This document shows positions 1-4,841 of a stretch of DNA of 5,417 bases, piece after piece; position 1 is the first letter of the stretch; the number at the start of each line of letters is the position of its first letter. The position numbers and the translations under genes were made by a program. The DNA lies in NCBI GenBank assembly GCA_025464735.1, contig JAODMX010000523.1:1-5417 (forward strand), read 5' to 3'. The notes below the pieces were generated by a model. That model searched no databases, had not been told where the DNA came from, and saw nothing but the letters and a program-made list of their open reading frames with translations. Source of the stretch: Frondihabitans sp. Its GTDB lineage: Bacteria > Actinomycetota > Actinomycetes > Actinomycetales > Microbacteriaceae.

Positions 1-85
1 GCATCCCGATGCCGTGGTCGCCGTCACCGGCGACCGAGTCGAGGTGGCCCCACTCGGACACGTGCAGCCGCGAAGTGTCGGCGAT
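1..85 (-). pseudogene. DhaL (DAK2) domain remainder of the interrupted sugar kinase, partial at window edge
   Basis: Directly after the TAG at 86-88, and in the same frame, 28 more codons can be read before the window ends. They include LDSVAGDGDHGIGM, the signature of the DhaL/DAK2 ATP-binding domain. The three Asp (residues 16, 21 and 23 of this stretch) have the spacing of the Mg-ADP-chelating Asp30/35/37 of E. coli DhaL. No ATG or Shine-Dalgarno sequence precedes the stretch. The only in-frame candidate restart is a GTG at 59-61, which has no ribosome binding site and would remove part of the first helix. I therefore read it as the C-terminal half of a DAK1-DAK2 fusion cut off by a nonsense codon. 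A separately translated DhaL subunit is less likely. The rest of the domain lies outside the window. Confidence 0.75.
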
Positions 86-1216
86 CTACTTGAGCAGCGC
101 CGCGATGGAGGCGGCAGCCTCCCGCGACGCGGGCGAGGAGTCGGGCACGTCGTCGGCCGTGTCGCCCTCGACGTCTGGCGAGTCCGCCAATACCGCAGTG
201 GTCTCGACCGCCCCGCGCTTGAATGCGGGTGTGTCGGCCGGGGCCGTCCACAGCCGCTCGAGTTCGTCGTCGAGCCACAGGAGCGTGAGTGACACCCCGG
301 CCATGTCGAAGCTGGTGCAGAATTCGCCGATCTGGGGATCCAGGATCCTGATGCCTCGCTCTTCGAAGAGCCGTGCCAGAGTCCGGTACACCACGAAGAG
401 CTCTTCGCTCTTGACGGAGCCGAGACCGTTCAGGATCGGCACAACGCGCGCGCCCGCGACGGTGACGCCCTCGGGGATCTCCTGCGCTGCCAGAAGGTGC
501 TCGACGAAGAGCTCGGCGAGGCCACTGGCGGAGGGGATGTCGGTTTCGTCGATGCCGGGTTCGCCGTGGATTCCGAGGCCCACCGCCATGCGCCTGTCGG
601 GAACGGAGAACAGAGGCTCGTCCGCACCCGGCAGAGTGCAGCCGGTGAAGGCAACGCCCATCGACCGGGTTCGATCGTTCGTGGCGATGGCGACGCGCTC
701 GACGTCGTCGAGGCTCAGCCCCTCCTCTGCGGCGGCGCCGGCAACCTTGAAGACGGTGAGGTCGCCGGCGATCCCGCGCCGCGTGTCGCGGGCCGCGGGG
801 GGAGCACTGAAGATGTCATCCGTCACCAGGACCGTCCGGCAGTCGATGCCGTCGGCCCGGACCGAGTCTTGTGCGGCGGTGAAGTTGAGCACGTCGCCGG
901 CGTAGTTGCCGTAGCTCAAGAGCACCCCGCGGCCCCGGTCGCTGGCGCGGATTACCGATTCGACCTGGGTCGAGGAGGGAGACGCGAAGAGGTTGCCCAT
1001 GGCGGCGCCGTGGGCGAGACCCGGGCCGACCAGGCCGGCGAAGGCCGGATAGTGGCCGGAGCCACCGCCGATGACGAGGGCGGCACCCGGCTCGGCCGAC
1101 CGAGTCGACCGGGTCACGCCGCCGCGCACCTGCCTCACATACGAGCCGTTCGCCAGCACGAAGCCCTCGATCATCTCGTCGACGAAATCGCTCGGATCGT
1201 TCCACAGTCGCGTCAC
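86..1216 (-). CDS. Dihydroxyacetone/erythrulose kinase family protein, DhaK (DAK1) domain, probably truncated
   Basis: The 376-residue protein is a full DAK1 substrate-binding domain. GGGSGH (50-55) supplies His55, NYAGDVLNF (104-112) supplies Asp108, and GLGIHGEPGI (213-222) supplies His217. These match E. coli DhaK His56, Asp109 and the substrate-bonding His that forms a hemiaminal with the ketose. An acidic linker (about 340-362) follows, and the frame then stops at TAG after ALLK. Full-length relatives are single cytosolic chains of about 570-590 residues, with DAK1 followed by DAK2, that phosphorylate dihydroxyacetone or erythrulose with ATP. Family resemblance to actinobacterial erythrulose kinases suggests tetrulose use, but this is inference. 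Start: GTG at 1214-1216, 5 bases after GGAGGAG. Without the DhaL domain the protein would bind substrate but have no ATP site. The continuation of DhaL sequence after the stop argues for a recent nonsense mutation or a sequencing error. Confidence 0.92.
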   Translation of the reverse strand: MTRLWNDPSDFVDEMIEGFVLANGSYVRQVRGGVTRSTRSAEPGAALVIGGGSGHYPAFAGLVGPGLAHGAAMGNLFASPSSTQVESVIRASDRGRGVLLSYGNYAGDVLNFTAAQDSVRADGIDCRTVLVTDDIFSAPPAARDTRRGIAGDLTVFKVAGAAAEEGLSLDDVERVAIATNDRTRSMGVAFTGCTLPGADEPLFSVPDRRMAVGLGIHGEPGIDETDIPSASGLAELFVEHLLAAQEIPEGVTVAGARVVPILNGLGSVKSEELFVVYRTLARLFEERGIRILDPQIGEFCTSFDMAGVSLTLLWLDDELERLWTAPADTPAFKRGAVETTAVLADSPDVEGDTADDVPDSSPASREAAASIAALLK

Positions 1217-1221
1217 GGTTG

Positions 1222-1228
1222 CTCCTCC
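1222..1228 (-). promoter_or_regulatory. Ribosome binding site of the sugar kinase gene
   Basis: GGAGGAG on the minus strand lies 5 bases before the GTG at 1216. It is a strong Shine-Dalgarno match and settles the use of the GTG start. Confidence 0.8.
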
Positions 1229-1253
1229 ATTGGACCAGGTGTCTGCTTTGAAA

Positions 1254-1265
1254 ATCCTACAGGAT
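1254..1265 (-). promoter_or_regulatory. Palindromic operator (GntR/FadR-like) overlapping a possible -10 of the sugar kinase gene
   Basis: ATCCT-AC-AGGAT is a perfect 5-bp inverted repeat 38-49 bases upstream of the kinase start. Read on the minus strand it contains TAGGAT, a plausible -10 hexamer; no convincing -35 is seen. Palindromes of the form ATCCTNNAGGAT are common targets of GntR-family (FadR/FCD) repressors before sugar catabolism genes in actinobacteria. Such a site would allow a repressor to block the promoter until the sugar is present. The regulator gene is not in the window, and its identity is inference. Confidence 0.45.
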
Positions 1266-1349
1266 CGAGGATACGCGTGTGCGGTTATGAGGGACCGGCA
1301 GAGACGTCAGCCGCCAGCGTCGATCATGGCAGTCAGGAAGTCAGCGCCG

Positions 1350-1355
1350 TACCCT
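1350..1355 (+). promoter_or_regulatory. Possible -10 hexamer of a leaderless nucleotidyltransferase transcript
   Basis: TACCCT ends 7 bases before the GTG at 1363, where a -10 element would place the transcription start on the start codon itself. No Shine-Dalgarno sequence precedes the GTG, which fits a leaderless mRNA, common in actinobacteria. No good -35 is visible. Confidence 0.35.
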
Positions 1356-1362
1356 CAGCGGT

Positions 1363-1974
1363 GTGGATCACGACGAGATCGTTCGCCTCTATGGGCCCTG
1401 GCGCCGCCGGACTCCCGACGATGCGGCTGACCTCCTGCGGGGCTACCCGGGACGATGGTGGATCGCTGGCGGGTGGGCGATCGAGGCGTTCGCTGGGGTG
1501 CCGCGCGAACACGGCGACCTCGACCTCAGCATTCCTCGTTCAGACGTGCCCTTGCTGCGAGAGCACCTTCTCGCTCGCCTCGACCTGTGGGCGGCGGACA
1601 GGGGCACGCTGACGCCGCTTGTTGCCGACGACGTCGTGATCACGCCGACCTGCAGCAACGTCTGGCTCCGCGCCAGCGGTGCAGATCCGTGGGAGTACGA
1701 CGTCATCCTCATGGACGTCACCGCTGAGCGGTGGACGTACAAACGCGACGCTCGTATCTCCCTGCCGGCCGCGGAGATCCTGTGGAGCCGCGACGGGCTC
1801 ACCTACTTGAAGCCCGAGGTCCAACTCCTCCACAAGGCTCCCGGACTGCGTCCGAAGGATCAGCACGACTTCGACGGGTGCAGACCTCTTCTCGGCACCC
1901 AGGCGACGTCATGGCTGCGGACGGCATTGGACATGGCTCATCCGGGGCACCCGTGGCTGGCGGAGCTTTCGTAG
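1363..1974 (+). CDS. Nucleotidyltransferase-fold protein (aminoglycoside/lincosamide nucleotidyltransferase-like)
   Basis: The 203-residue protein belongs to the DNA polymerase beta-like nucleotidyltransferase superfamily. WWIAGGWAIEAFAG (32-45) has the Gly-Gly of the fold. REHGDLDL (48-55) carries the first two metal-binding Asp, D52 and D54. EYDVILMD (111-118) gives a third acidic strand (D113 or D118). The C-terminal part has the YLKPEVQLLHKA...RPKDQHDF pattern (148-170) seen in small antibiotic adenylyltransferase-like proteins. Relatives such as ANT(2'')-type and Lnu-type enzymes transfer AMP to aminoglycosides or lincosamides, but most chromosomal members have no known substrate and resistance is not shown here. 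The full motif set suggests an active cytosolic enzyme. The start is GTG without a ribosome binding site. The gene converges on marR, with 19 bases between the stops and no clear terminator. Confidence 0.85.
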   Translation: MDHDEIVRLYGPWRRRTPDDAADLLRGYPGRWWIAGGWAIEAFAGVPREHGDLDLSIPRSDVPLLREHLLARLDLWAADRGTLTPLVADDVVITPTCSNVWLRASGADPWEYDVILMDVTAERWTYKRDARISLPAAEILWSRDGLTYLKPEVQLLHKAPGLRPKDQHDFDGCRPLLGTQATSWLRTALDMAHPGHPWLAELS

Positions 1975-1993
1975 GCGCGCGTAGCCGAGTGAT

Positions 1994-2452
1994 CTACGTA
2001 CCCTCGCCGGCGTCACGCAATGAGCGGGTCATGCTCTGCAGGATCCTGAGCGCGCCGGCCTGGTCGTCCTCGGTCATGCCGGCCAGCATCCTGACCTCCA
2101 CGGATCGGACCGCGACGGTTGCCTTCTCGAGGCTCCGTCGACCGAGCGGCGTGAGCCGCGTGGGAAGAACCTTGCCCACGGGGGCCTGCGCCGGCCTCGT
2201 CACGTAGCCGTCTCGTTCCAAGACCTGCAGCAGCACGTTCATCGACTGCCGTGTCACGAACGCTCCGCGTGCGAGATCGGAGTTCGACAGGCCTGCGCGC
2301 TGGGCCAGCAGCTCGAGGCAGGAGTAGTGCGTCACGGTCATCCCGAGCGGCCGCAGCACTGACTCCATCGCGGCACGGAGGGCGCTCGACGCCTCCTTCA
2401 GCAGGTAGCCCAGCGACGTCTCCAGATCGATGCCGGTTTCGTCTTGACTCAT
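1994..2452 (-). CDS. MarR-family transcriptional repressor
   Basis: The 152-residue protein has the length and layout of MarR regulators: an N-terminal dimer helix (about 10-35), a winged helix-turn-helix (about 40-105, including LSNSDLARGAFVTRQSMNVLLQVLERDGYVTR with the recognition helix near 66-80), and C-terminal dimer helices (106-148). The wing ends in LPTRLTPLGRR, as usual for the family. The ATG at 2450-2452 is chosen because the frame upstream of it runs antisense through the VOC gene. No Shine-Dalgarno sequence is visible. The gene is divergent from the VOC gene, and operator 1 touches its start codon. I infer autorepression together with repression of the VOC gene, relieved by an unknown small ligand or, less likely, oxidation. 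Confidence 0.92.
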   Translation of the reverse strand: MSQDETGIDLETSLGYLLKEASSALRAAMESVLRPLGMTVTHYSCLELLAQRAGLSNSDLARGAFVTRQSMNVLLQVLERDGYVTRPAQAPVGKVLPTRLTPLGRRSLEKATVAVRSVEVRMLAGMTEDDQAGALRILQSMTRSLRDAGEGT

Positions 2453-2473
2453 GTCAGTAGTCTGACATAGATT
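2444..2473 (+). promoter_or_regulatory. Promoter of the VOC gene
   Basis: TTGACT (2444-2449), an 18-base spacer and TAGATT (2468-2473) form a good sigma-70-type promoter pointing at the VOC gene. The start site is expected near 2480. The -35 lies inside the 5' end of marR. The spacer is almost exactly filled by the palindrome at 2451-2468, so a bound regulator would exclude RNA polymerase. Confidence 0.6.
2451..2468. promoter_or_regulatory. Operator 1, probable MarR box
   Basis: ATGTCAGTAGTCTGACAT is an inverted repeat with 7-bp arms and a 4-base centre. It overlaps the marR start codon and occupies the spacer of the VOC promoter. A second copy of the core TGTCAG-N4-CTGACA lies 28 bp away, centre to centre. 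Position next to a divergent MarR gene makes that protein the likely ligand. Confidence 0.75.
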
Positions 2474-2479
2474 GATGGA

Positions 2480-2495
2480 TGTCAGAAAACTGACA
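2480..2495. promoter_or_regulatory. Operator 2, probable MarR box
   Basis: TGTCAGAAAACTGACA has the same 6-bp arms and 4-base centre as operator 1, with a different centre sequence. It covers the expected VOC transcription start, between the promoter and the ribosome binding site. Identical arms with diverged centres indicate a selected binding site. Confidence 0.75.
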
Positions 2496-2502
2496 CGAAT
2501 GC

Positions 2503-2508
2503 AAGGAG
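2503..2508 (+). promoter_or_regulatory. Ribosome binding site of the VOC gene
   Basis: AAGGAG lies 7 bases before the ATG at 2516, ideal spacing, and fixes the start of the VOC protein. Confidence 0.75.
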
Positions 2509-2515
2509 AACCACC

Positions 2516-2884
2516 ATGCCCGCCACCGGCCCCGACTTCATCTCCCTCCAGGCTCGCGACCTCGACGCCTCGCAAGCGTTCTACGAGCAGTACCTCGGCC
2601 TCGTCCGCTCGCAGGCAGGCCCTCCGCATGCCGTCGTCTTCGAGACGACACCGATCGCGTTCGCGCTGCGAGACATCGTTCCCGGCACCGATCTGGCCTC
2701 GGTCGCGCAGCCCGGCATCGGTGCCGCGATCTGGCTCCACGCCACCGATGTCCAGGCCATTCACGACGCTCTCGTCGCCGACGGCCACACGATCGTCGCG
2801 GCTCCGATCGACGGCCCCTTCGGGCGCACGTTCACCTTCGCCGACCCCGACGGCTACCACGTCACCCTTCACGACCGCGCCTAG
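2516..2884 (+). CDS. VOC-family (glyoxalase/bleomycin-resistance-fold) protein
   Basis: The 122-residue protein has two beta-alpha-beta-beta-beta modules of the vicinal oxygen chelate fold. Module 1 starts with FISLQARDLDASQAFYEQYLGL (8-29). Module 2 runs from about 69 and ends with FGRTFTFADPDGYHVTLHD (102-120). At positions that usually bear metal ligands (His at the start of each module, Glu after DPDG), my alignment by eye gives Phe8, Ala71 and Thr117. A metal-dependent glyoxalase or dioxygenase is therefore unlikely, and a binding or sequestering role, as in bleomycin-resistance-type members, is more plausible. Control by the divergent MarR suggests induction by a small toxic or aromatic compound, which is inference. 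The ATG has a good AAGGAG upstream. The gene appears to be alone in its transcript, with a hairpin 24 bases after the stop. Confidence 0.9.
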   Translation: MPATGPDFISLQARDLDASQAFYEQYLGLVRSQAGPPHAVVFETTPIAFALRDIVPGTDLASVAQPGIGAAIWLHATDVQAIHDALVADGHTIVAAPIDGPFGRTFTFADPDGYHVTLHDRA

Positions 2885-2908
2885 AGAACCAACGCCGCCG
2901 CAGCGTAC

Positions 2909-2928
2909 CTCCGCCCGTTCGGGCGGAG
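2909..2928 (+). terminator. Hairpin after the VOC gene, probable terminator without U tract
   Basis: CTCCGCCC-GTTC-GGGCGGAG forms a perfect 8-bp GC-rich stem with a tetraloop, 24 bases after the VOC stop. It is followed by AAATGCG and not by a T run. Many actinobacterial terminators lack the T run, so termination is plausible but not certain. Confidence 0.5.
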
Positions 2929-2944
2929 AAATGCGCATCGGATC

Positions 2945-3015
2945 CTCCCGGAGCAGGCACAGGGCGCCTCTTCTCCTCCCCTGAGCGCAGTTGTGCGGCG
3001 TTCTTGCTCCGGGAG
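2945..3015. repeat. Spaced 11-bp inverted repeat between VOC and kinase-like genes
   Basis: CTCCCGGAGCA (2945-2955) and its exact reverse complement (3005-3015) are separated by 49 bases. A small CGCA-GTTG-TGCG hairpin (2986-2997) sits in between. The gene-free stretch 2885-3084 holds no other recognised element. The function is unknown; RNA structure or chance in GC-rich DNA are both possible. Confidence 0.3.
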
Positions 3016-3072
3016 CGGCACCAGTTCCTCCCGAAGGCGGACGTCATGGAGTGAGCCTGATGCGAGGTTCTT

Positions 3073-3078
3073 TAGAGT
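3073..3078 (+). promoter_or_regulatory. Possible -10 hexamer of a leaderless kinase-like transcript
   Basis: TAGAGT lies 6 bases before the ATG at 3085, which would place transcription start on the ATG. GGAG at 3079-3082 is too close to the ATG to act as a normal ribosome binding site. No clear -35 is seen. Confidence 0.4.
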
Positions 3079-3084
3079 GGAGCG

Positions 3085-3531
3085 ATGGCGGCCGACTCGA
3101 ACCACGCGCAGCTCTCTGCGGGGCTTGCCGATCTCAGCGACGCCGAAATGCTCTCGCTCCTCGCTCGAGCGGAGCCCCTGGGCATCGGGATCGGCGGTTC
3201 AACTGCGCGGGTGCAGGTCGAGGGTGCCGATGTCTTCGTGAAGCTGCTCCCGTTGACGGTGATCGAGAAGAAAGACCTCCCGTCGACGGCCAACCTCTTC
3301 GATCTCCCGGTCGCGTGCCACTACGGCATCGGAAGCCCGGGTTTCGGTGTGGGGCGTGAGATCTCGGTTCACGAGCTGACGTCGAGCTGGGTGACTTCGG
3401 GCGTGACGGACGTCTTCCCGGTGCTCTATCACTGGCGGGTAGTCGACCAGAGTTGCGCGACGGATGTATCCGAGTTTGAAAGCGACGAGGCGCAACGTCA
3501 GTGGGGCTCTTGTTTGGCCGAAGGTCCGTGA
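3085..3531 (+). CDS. Protein-kinase-like protein, N-terminal fragment (frameshifted)
   Basis: The 148-residue fragment looks like the N lobe of a kinase-fold protein. It has a glycine-rich GIGIGGS (33-39), a VFVK strand with the likely ATP-binding lysine K53, and REISVHELTSSW (91-102), where Glu92 or Glu97 could be the helix C glutamate. Homologous-looking sequence continues to about DEAQRQW (134-140), after which GSCLAEGP and a stop appear out of place. The catalytic loop and DFG are missing from this frame but present in the next one (3464-4153). Joined near 3503-3506 the two make one kinase of roughly 350 residues. Alone, this fragment could not be an active kinase. The substrate, and whether it phosphorylates proteins or small molecules, cannot be told. 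It is probably read from a leaderless transcript. Confidence 0.75.
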   Translation: MAADSNHAQLSAGLADLSDAEMLSLLARAEPLGIGIGGSTARVQVEGADVFVKLLPLTVIEKKDLPSTANLFDLPVACHYGIGSPGFGVGREISVHELTSSWVTSGVTDVFPVLYHWRVVDQSCATDVSEFESDEAQRQWGSCLAEGP

Positions 3532-4153
3532 CCGGGTCGAGGCACTCACGGCAGCTCCGCGGAGCGTTGTCCTGTTTCTCGAGTACCTGCCGTGCACCTT
3601 GGACGTGTGGTTGCGAGAGCAGTTCACGACGGGAGGCGGGGGAGCGGCGCTCTCGAGCGCGATCCAGCAAGTGGCCGAGGCGACATCGTGGATGGGTGCG
3701 CACGGTCTGAAGCATCTGGACGTGCACGAGCGGAACATTCTTGTCCGTGACGGGCGCCTGCTCTTCACCGATTTCGGCCTCGCTTTGCACCGCGACTTCG
3801 CCATGGATCCGGACGAGCGGGCATTCTTCGCCGCTCACGACGGCTACGACCATGACACGGGAATTTCGAGCCTCCTGCACTGGGCGCTGGCCGAAACGGG
3901 GGTCGGCTCCCGCGCGCAGCGTCTTGCGGCTCTGCGGGCTGCTTCCTCGGATCCTCAGACCGCCGAACTCGATCCGGTGCGCGCCCAAATCGGCGACGGA
4001 TCCGAGCTCATCGCGCAGTACGCCACTCTCGGCGTCTCCACGACACTTCTCTTCGATGAGCTCATGCGCGATGCGTCGTCTGTTTCTTATGGCTCCGCAG
4101 CCGAGCGACGGCCAGATATCGGTGTTCATTGGTCACGAATCCGTCGCTCGTGA
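3464..4153 (+). CDS. Protein-kinase-like protein, C-terminal fragment (frameshifted)
   Basis: This 229-codon frame carries the C lobe that the preceding fragment lacks. VVLFLEYLPCTLDVWL (35-50) is the hinge region. GLKHLDVHERNILV (81-94) is the catalytic loop, with His84, Asp86 and Asn91. LLFTDFGLAL (99-108) contains the DFG motif at 103-105. The helical C terminus ends LLFDELMRD... The ATG at 3464 has no ribosome binding site, and its first 14 or so codons overlap genuine coding sequence of the other frame, so it is unlikely to be a true start. The true continuation begins around 3505. All core catalytic residues are intact, which suggests either a recent frameshift or a sequencing error. 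The gene ends 32 bases from the convergent GNAT stop. Confidence 0.72.
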   Translation: MYPSLKATRRNVSGALVWPKVRDRVEALTAAPRSVVLFLEYLPCTLDVWLREQFTTGGGGAALSSAIQQVAEATSWMGAHGLKHLDVHERNILVRDGRLLFTDFGLALHRDFAMDPDERAFFAAHDGYDHDTGISSLLHWALAETGVGSRAQRLAALRAASSDPQTAELDPVRAQIGDGSELIAQYATLGVSTTLLFDELMRDASSVSYGSAAERRPDIGVHWSRIRRS

Positions 4154-4185
4154 CACCGCTACGGATACTGAGCCCCATCGGGTCC

Positions 4186-4641
4186 TCACGGCTTGGGTAA
4201 CGCTAGCAGGGCCAGCGGGAGCACCACGTCTGTGTAGGAGACGGTGCCGGTCGTGTGGTGACGACCCGGTACGGGCGTCATGCCGTGACCGACATAGAAC
4301 TCGAGACTCGTGTCGCGGGATTCGGCCCAGAGTGTCGCGGCGCCGAGATGGCGAAGACGGGCGATGGCGTCGTTGAGGATGACGGATCCGATGCCCGAGT
4401 GCTGGAAGTCGGGGTGGACCGCCATCTGTCGGAGTCGCCATGCCGGCAGCGCTACCGCGAAGCTGGGCGGAGTCGGCACGAGGCTTGCCACCCCGATCGG
4501 AGTCGAGGGTGGATCCAGGACGGCCAGATGAAAGGCCCCGGGAACGTCGTCGTCAGCCATGTGGAGATCCAGATCCTCGCGATCGTGTCTGAGTAGGCGT
4601 TCTCTCAGCGGGTACGTCACCGCGACGGGAACCTCGATCAC
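4186..4641 (-). CDS. GNAT-family N-acetyltransferase
   Basis: The protein of 151 residues (from the GTG at 4639-4641) is a cytosolic GNAT-fold enzyme that should move an acetyl group from acetyl-CoA to an unknown amine. Motif A is clear: RLRQMAVHPDFQHSGIGSVIL (about 69-89), with the QxxGxG pyrophosphate loop at 80-85. Motif B follows as LWAESRDTSLEFYVGHGM (about 104-121), with the usual FY. The start is chosen because GNAT homology begins at VIEVPVAVTY and AGGAG lies 11 bases upstream. ATGs at 4710 and 4701 in the same frame would add 20-23 residues of poor quality with no ribosome binding site. The gene converges on the kinase-like gene and diverges from the second GNAT gene. The two GNATs are not close copies of each other. 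Confidence 0.85.
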   Translation of the reverse strand: MIEVPVAVTYPLRERLLRHDREDLDLHMADDDVPGAFHLAVLDPPSTPIGVASLVPTPPSFAVALPAWRLRQMAVHPDFQHSGIGSVILNDAIARLRHLGAATLWAESRDTSLEFYVGHGMTPVPGRHHTTGTVSYTDVVLPLALLALPKP

Positions 4642-4652
4642 ATGCCATGCCA

Positions 4653-4688
4653 CTCCTGCAGTCTGAGCGCAGGAGGAGTCAGGAGCAA
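4653..4688 (-). promoter_or_regulatory. Possible promoter and ribosome binding site of the first GNAT gene
   Basis: On the minus strand, TTGCTC (4683-4688), a 17-base spacer and CAGACT (4660-4665) make a weak promoter. CAGGAG (4653-4658) follows as a ribosome binding site 11 bases before the GTG at 4641. The arrangement supports the shorter start, but the -10 match is poor. Confidence 0.3.
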
Positions 4689-4689
4689 C

Positions 4690-4794
4690 ATGCGTGCCCA
4701 TCGGGAGCATTCAGCGGACGGCACCGCCGACGTCCGGGGGGCAGGCCGCGGACTTCACTCCGGAGCCGTTAGACGGACGCAGAATCTGCGATAG
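4690..4794 (+). CDS. Possible 34-codon leader ORF before the second GNAT gene
   Basis: ATG at 4690 is preceded by two purine-rich runs, AGGAGGAG (4671-4678) and AGGAG (4681-4685); the nearer one ends 4 bases before the ATG. The frame encodes 34 residues, rich in Arg, Gly and His, and stops 12 bases before the hairpin at 4807. No homology is recognised. It could be a leader peptide coupled to the hairpin. However, the promoter proposed at 4769-4797 lies inside it, so the two ideas compete. It may well be spurious. Confidence 0.2.
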   Translation: MRAHREHSADGTADVRGAGRGLHSGAVRRTQNLR

Positions 4795-4797
4795 AAT
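4769..4797 (+). promoter_or_regulatory. Possible promoter of the second GNAT gene
   Basis: TAGAAT (4792-4797) is a good -10. TTAGAC (4769-4774), a poor -35, lies 17 bases upstream. Transcription would begin near 4804, leaving a leader of about 38 bases that is almost entirely the hairpin at 4807-4836. Confidence 0.45.
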
Positions 4798-4806
4798 GAA
4801 TGCAAT

Positions 4807-4836
4807 AAAACCTCCGCCGAACCGGGTGGAGGTTTT
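4807..4836 (+). promoter_or_regulatory. Hairpin with U-rich tail that sequesters the ribosome binding site of the second GNAT gene
   Basis: AAAACCTCCGCC (4807-4818), loop GAACCG, and GGTGGAGGTTTT (4825-4836) form a 12-bp stem with a single G-U pair. It is followed by CTTGT, so it resembles an intrinsic terminator, and on the other strand it is followed by TTTTATTG. The Shine-Dalgarno GGAGG (4828-4832) of the gene starting at 4842 lies in the 3' arm, paired with CCTCC in the 5' arm. It sits between divergent genes, where a simple terminator is not needed, so I infer an attenuator or translational switch. Confidence 0.65.
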
Positions 4837-4841
4837 CTTGT

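Noticed and set aside
9..905. Long plus-strand open frame (298 codons)
   Set aside because: It lies antisense to the well-supported DAK1 kinase and has a low-complexity Ser/Arg/Ala composition; a GC-rich shadow frame.
497..1612. Plus-strand open frame of 371 codons
   Set aside because: It overlaps the kinase antisense and the nucleotidyltransferase in another frame, with no recognisable domain.
2453..2938. N-terminal extension of the MarR protein to 314 residues
   Set aside because: The extension is antisense to the VOC gene and crosses both operators; MarR homology and family length begin at the ATG at 2452.
3503..3510. Programmed ribosomal frameshift in the kinase-like gene
   Set aside because: There is a G run but no recognised +1 slippery site, stalling codon or stimulating structure; mutation or sequencing error is simpler.
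3134..4129. Minus-strand open frame of 331 codons
   Set aside because: It is antisense to the kinase-like gene, whose catalytic motifs are unmistakable on the plus strand.
4154..4185. Terminator between the convergent kinase-like and GNAT genes
   Set aside because: Only a very short imperfect stem (CCC-catc-GGG) and no T run; too weak to call.
4642..4710. Longer start (ATG at 4710 or 4701) for the first GNAT protein
   Set aside because: No ribosome binding site precedes them and the added residues do not look like GNAT sequence; the GTG at 4641 has AGGAG upstream. Not fully excluded.
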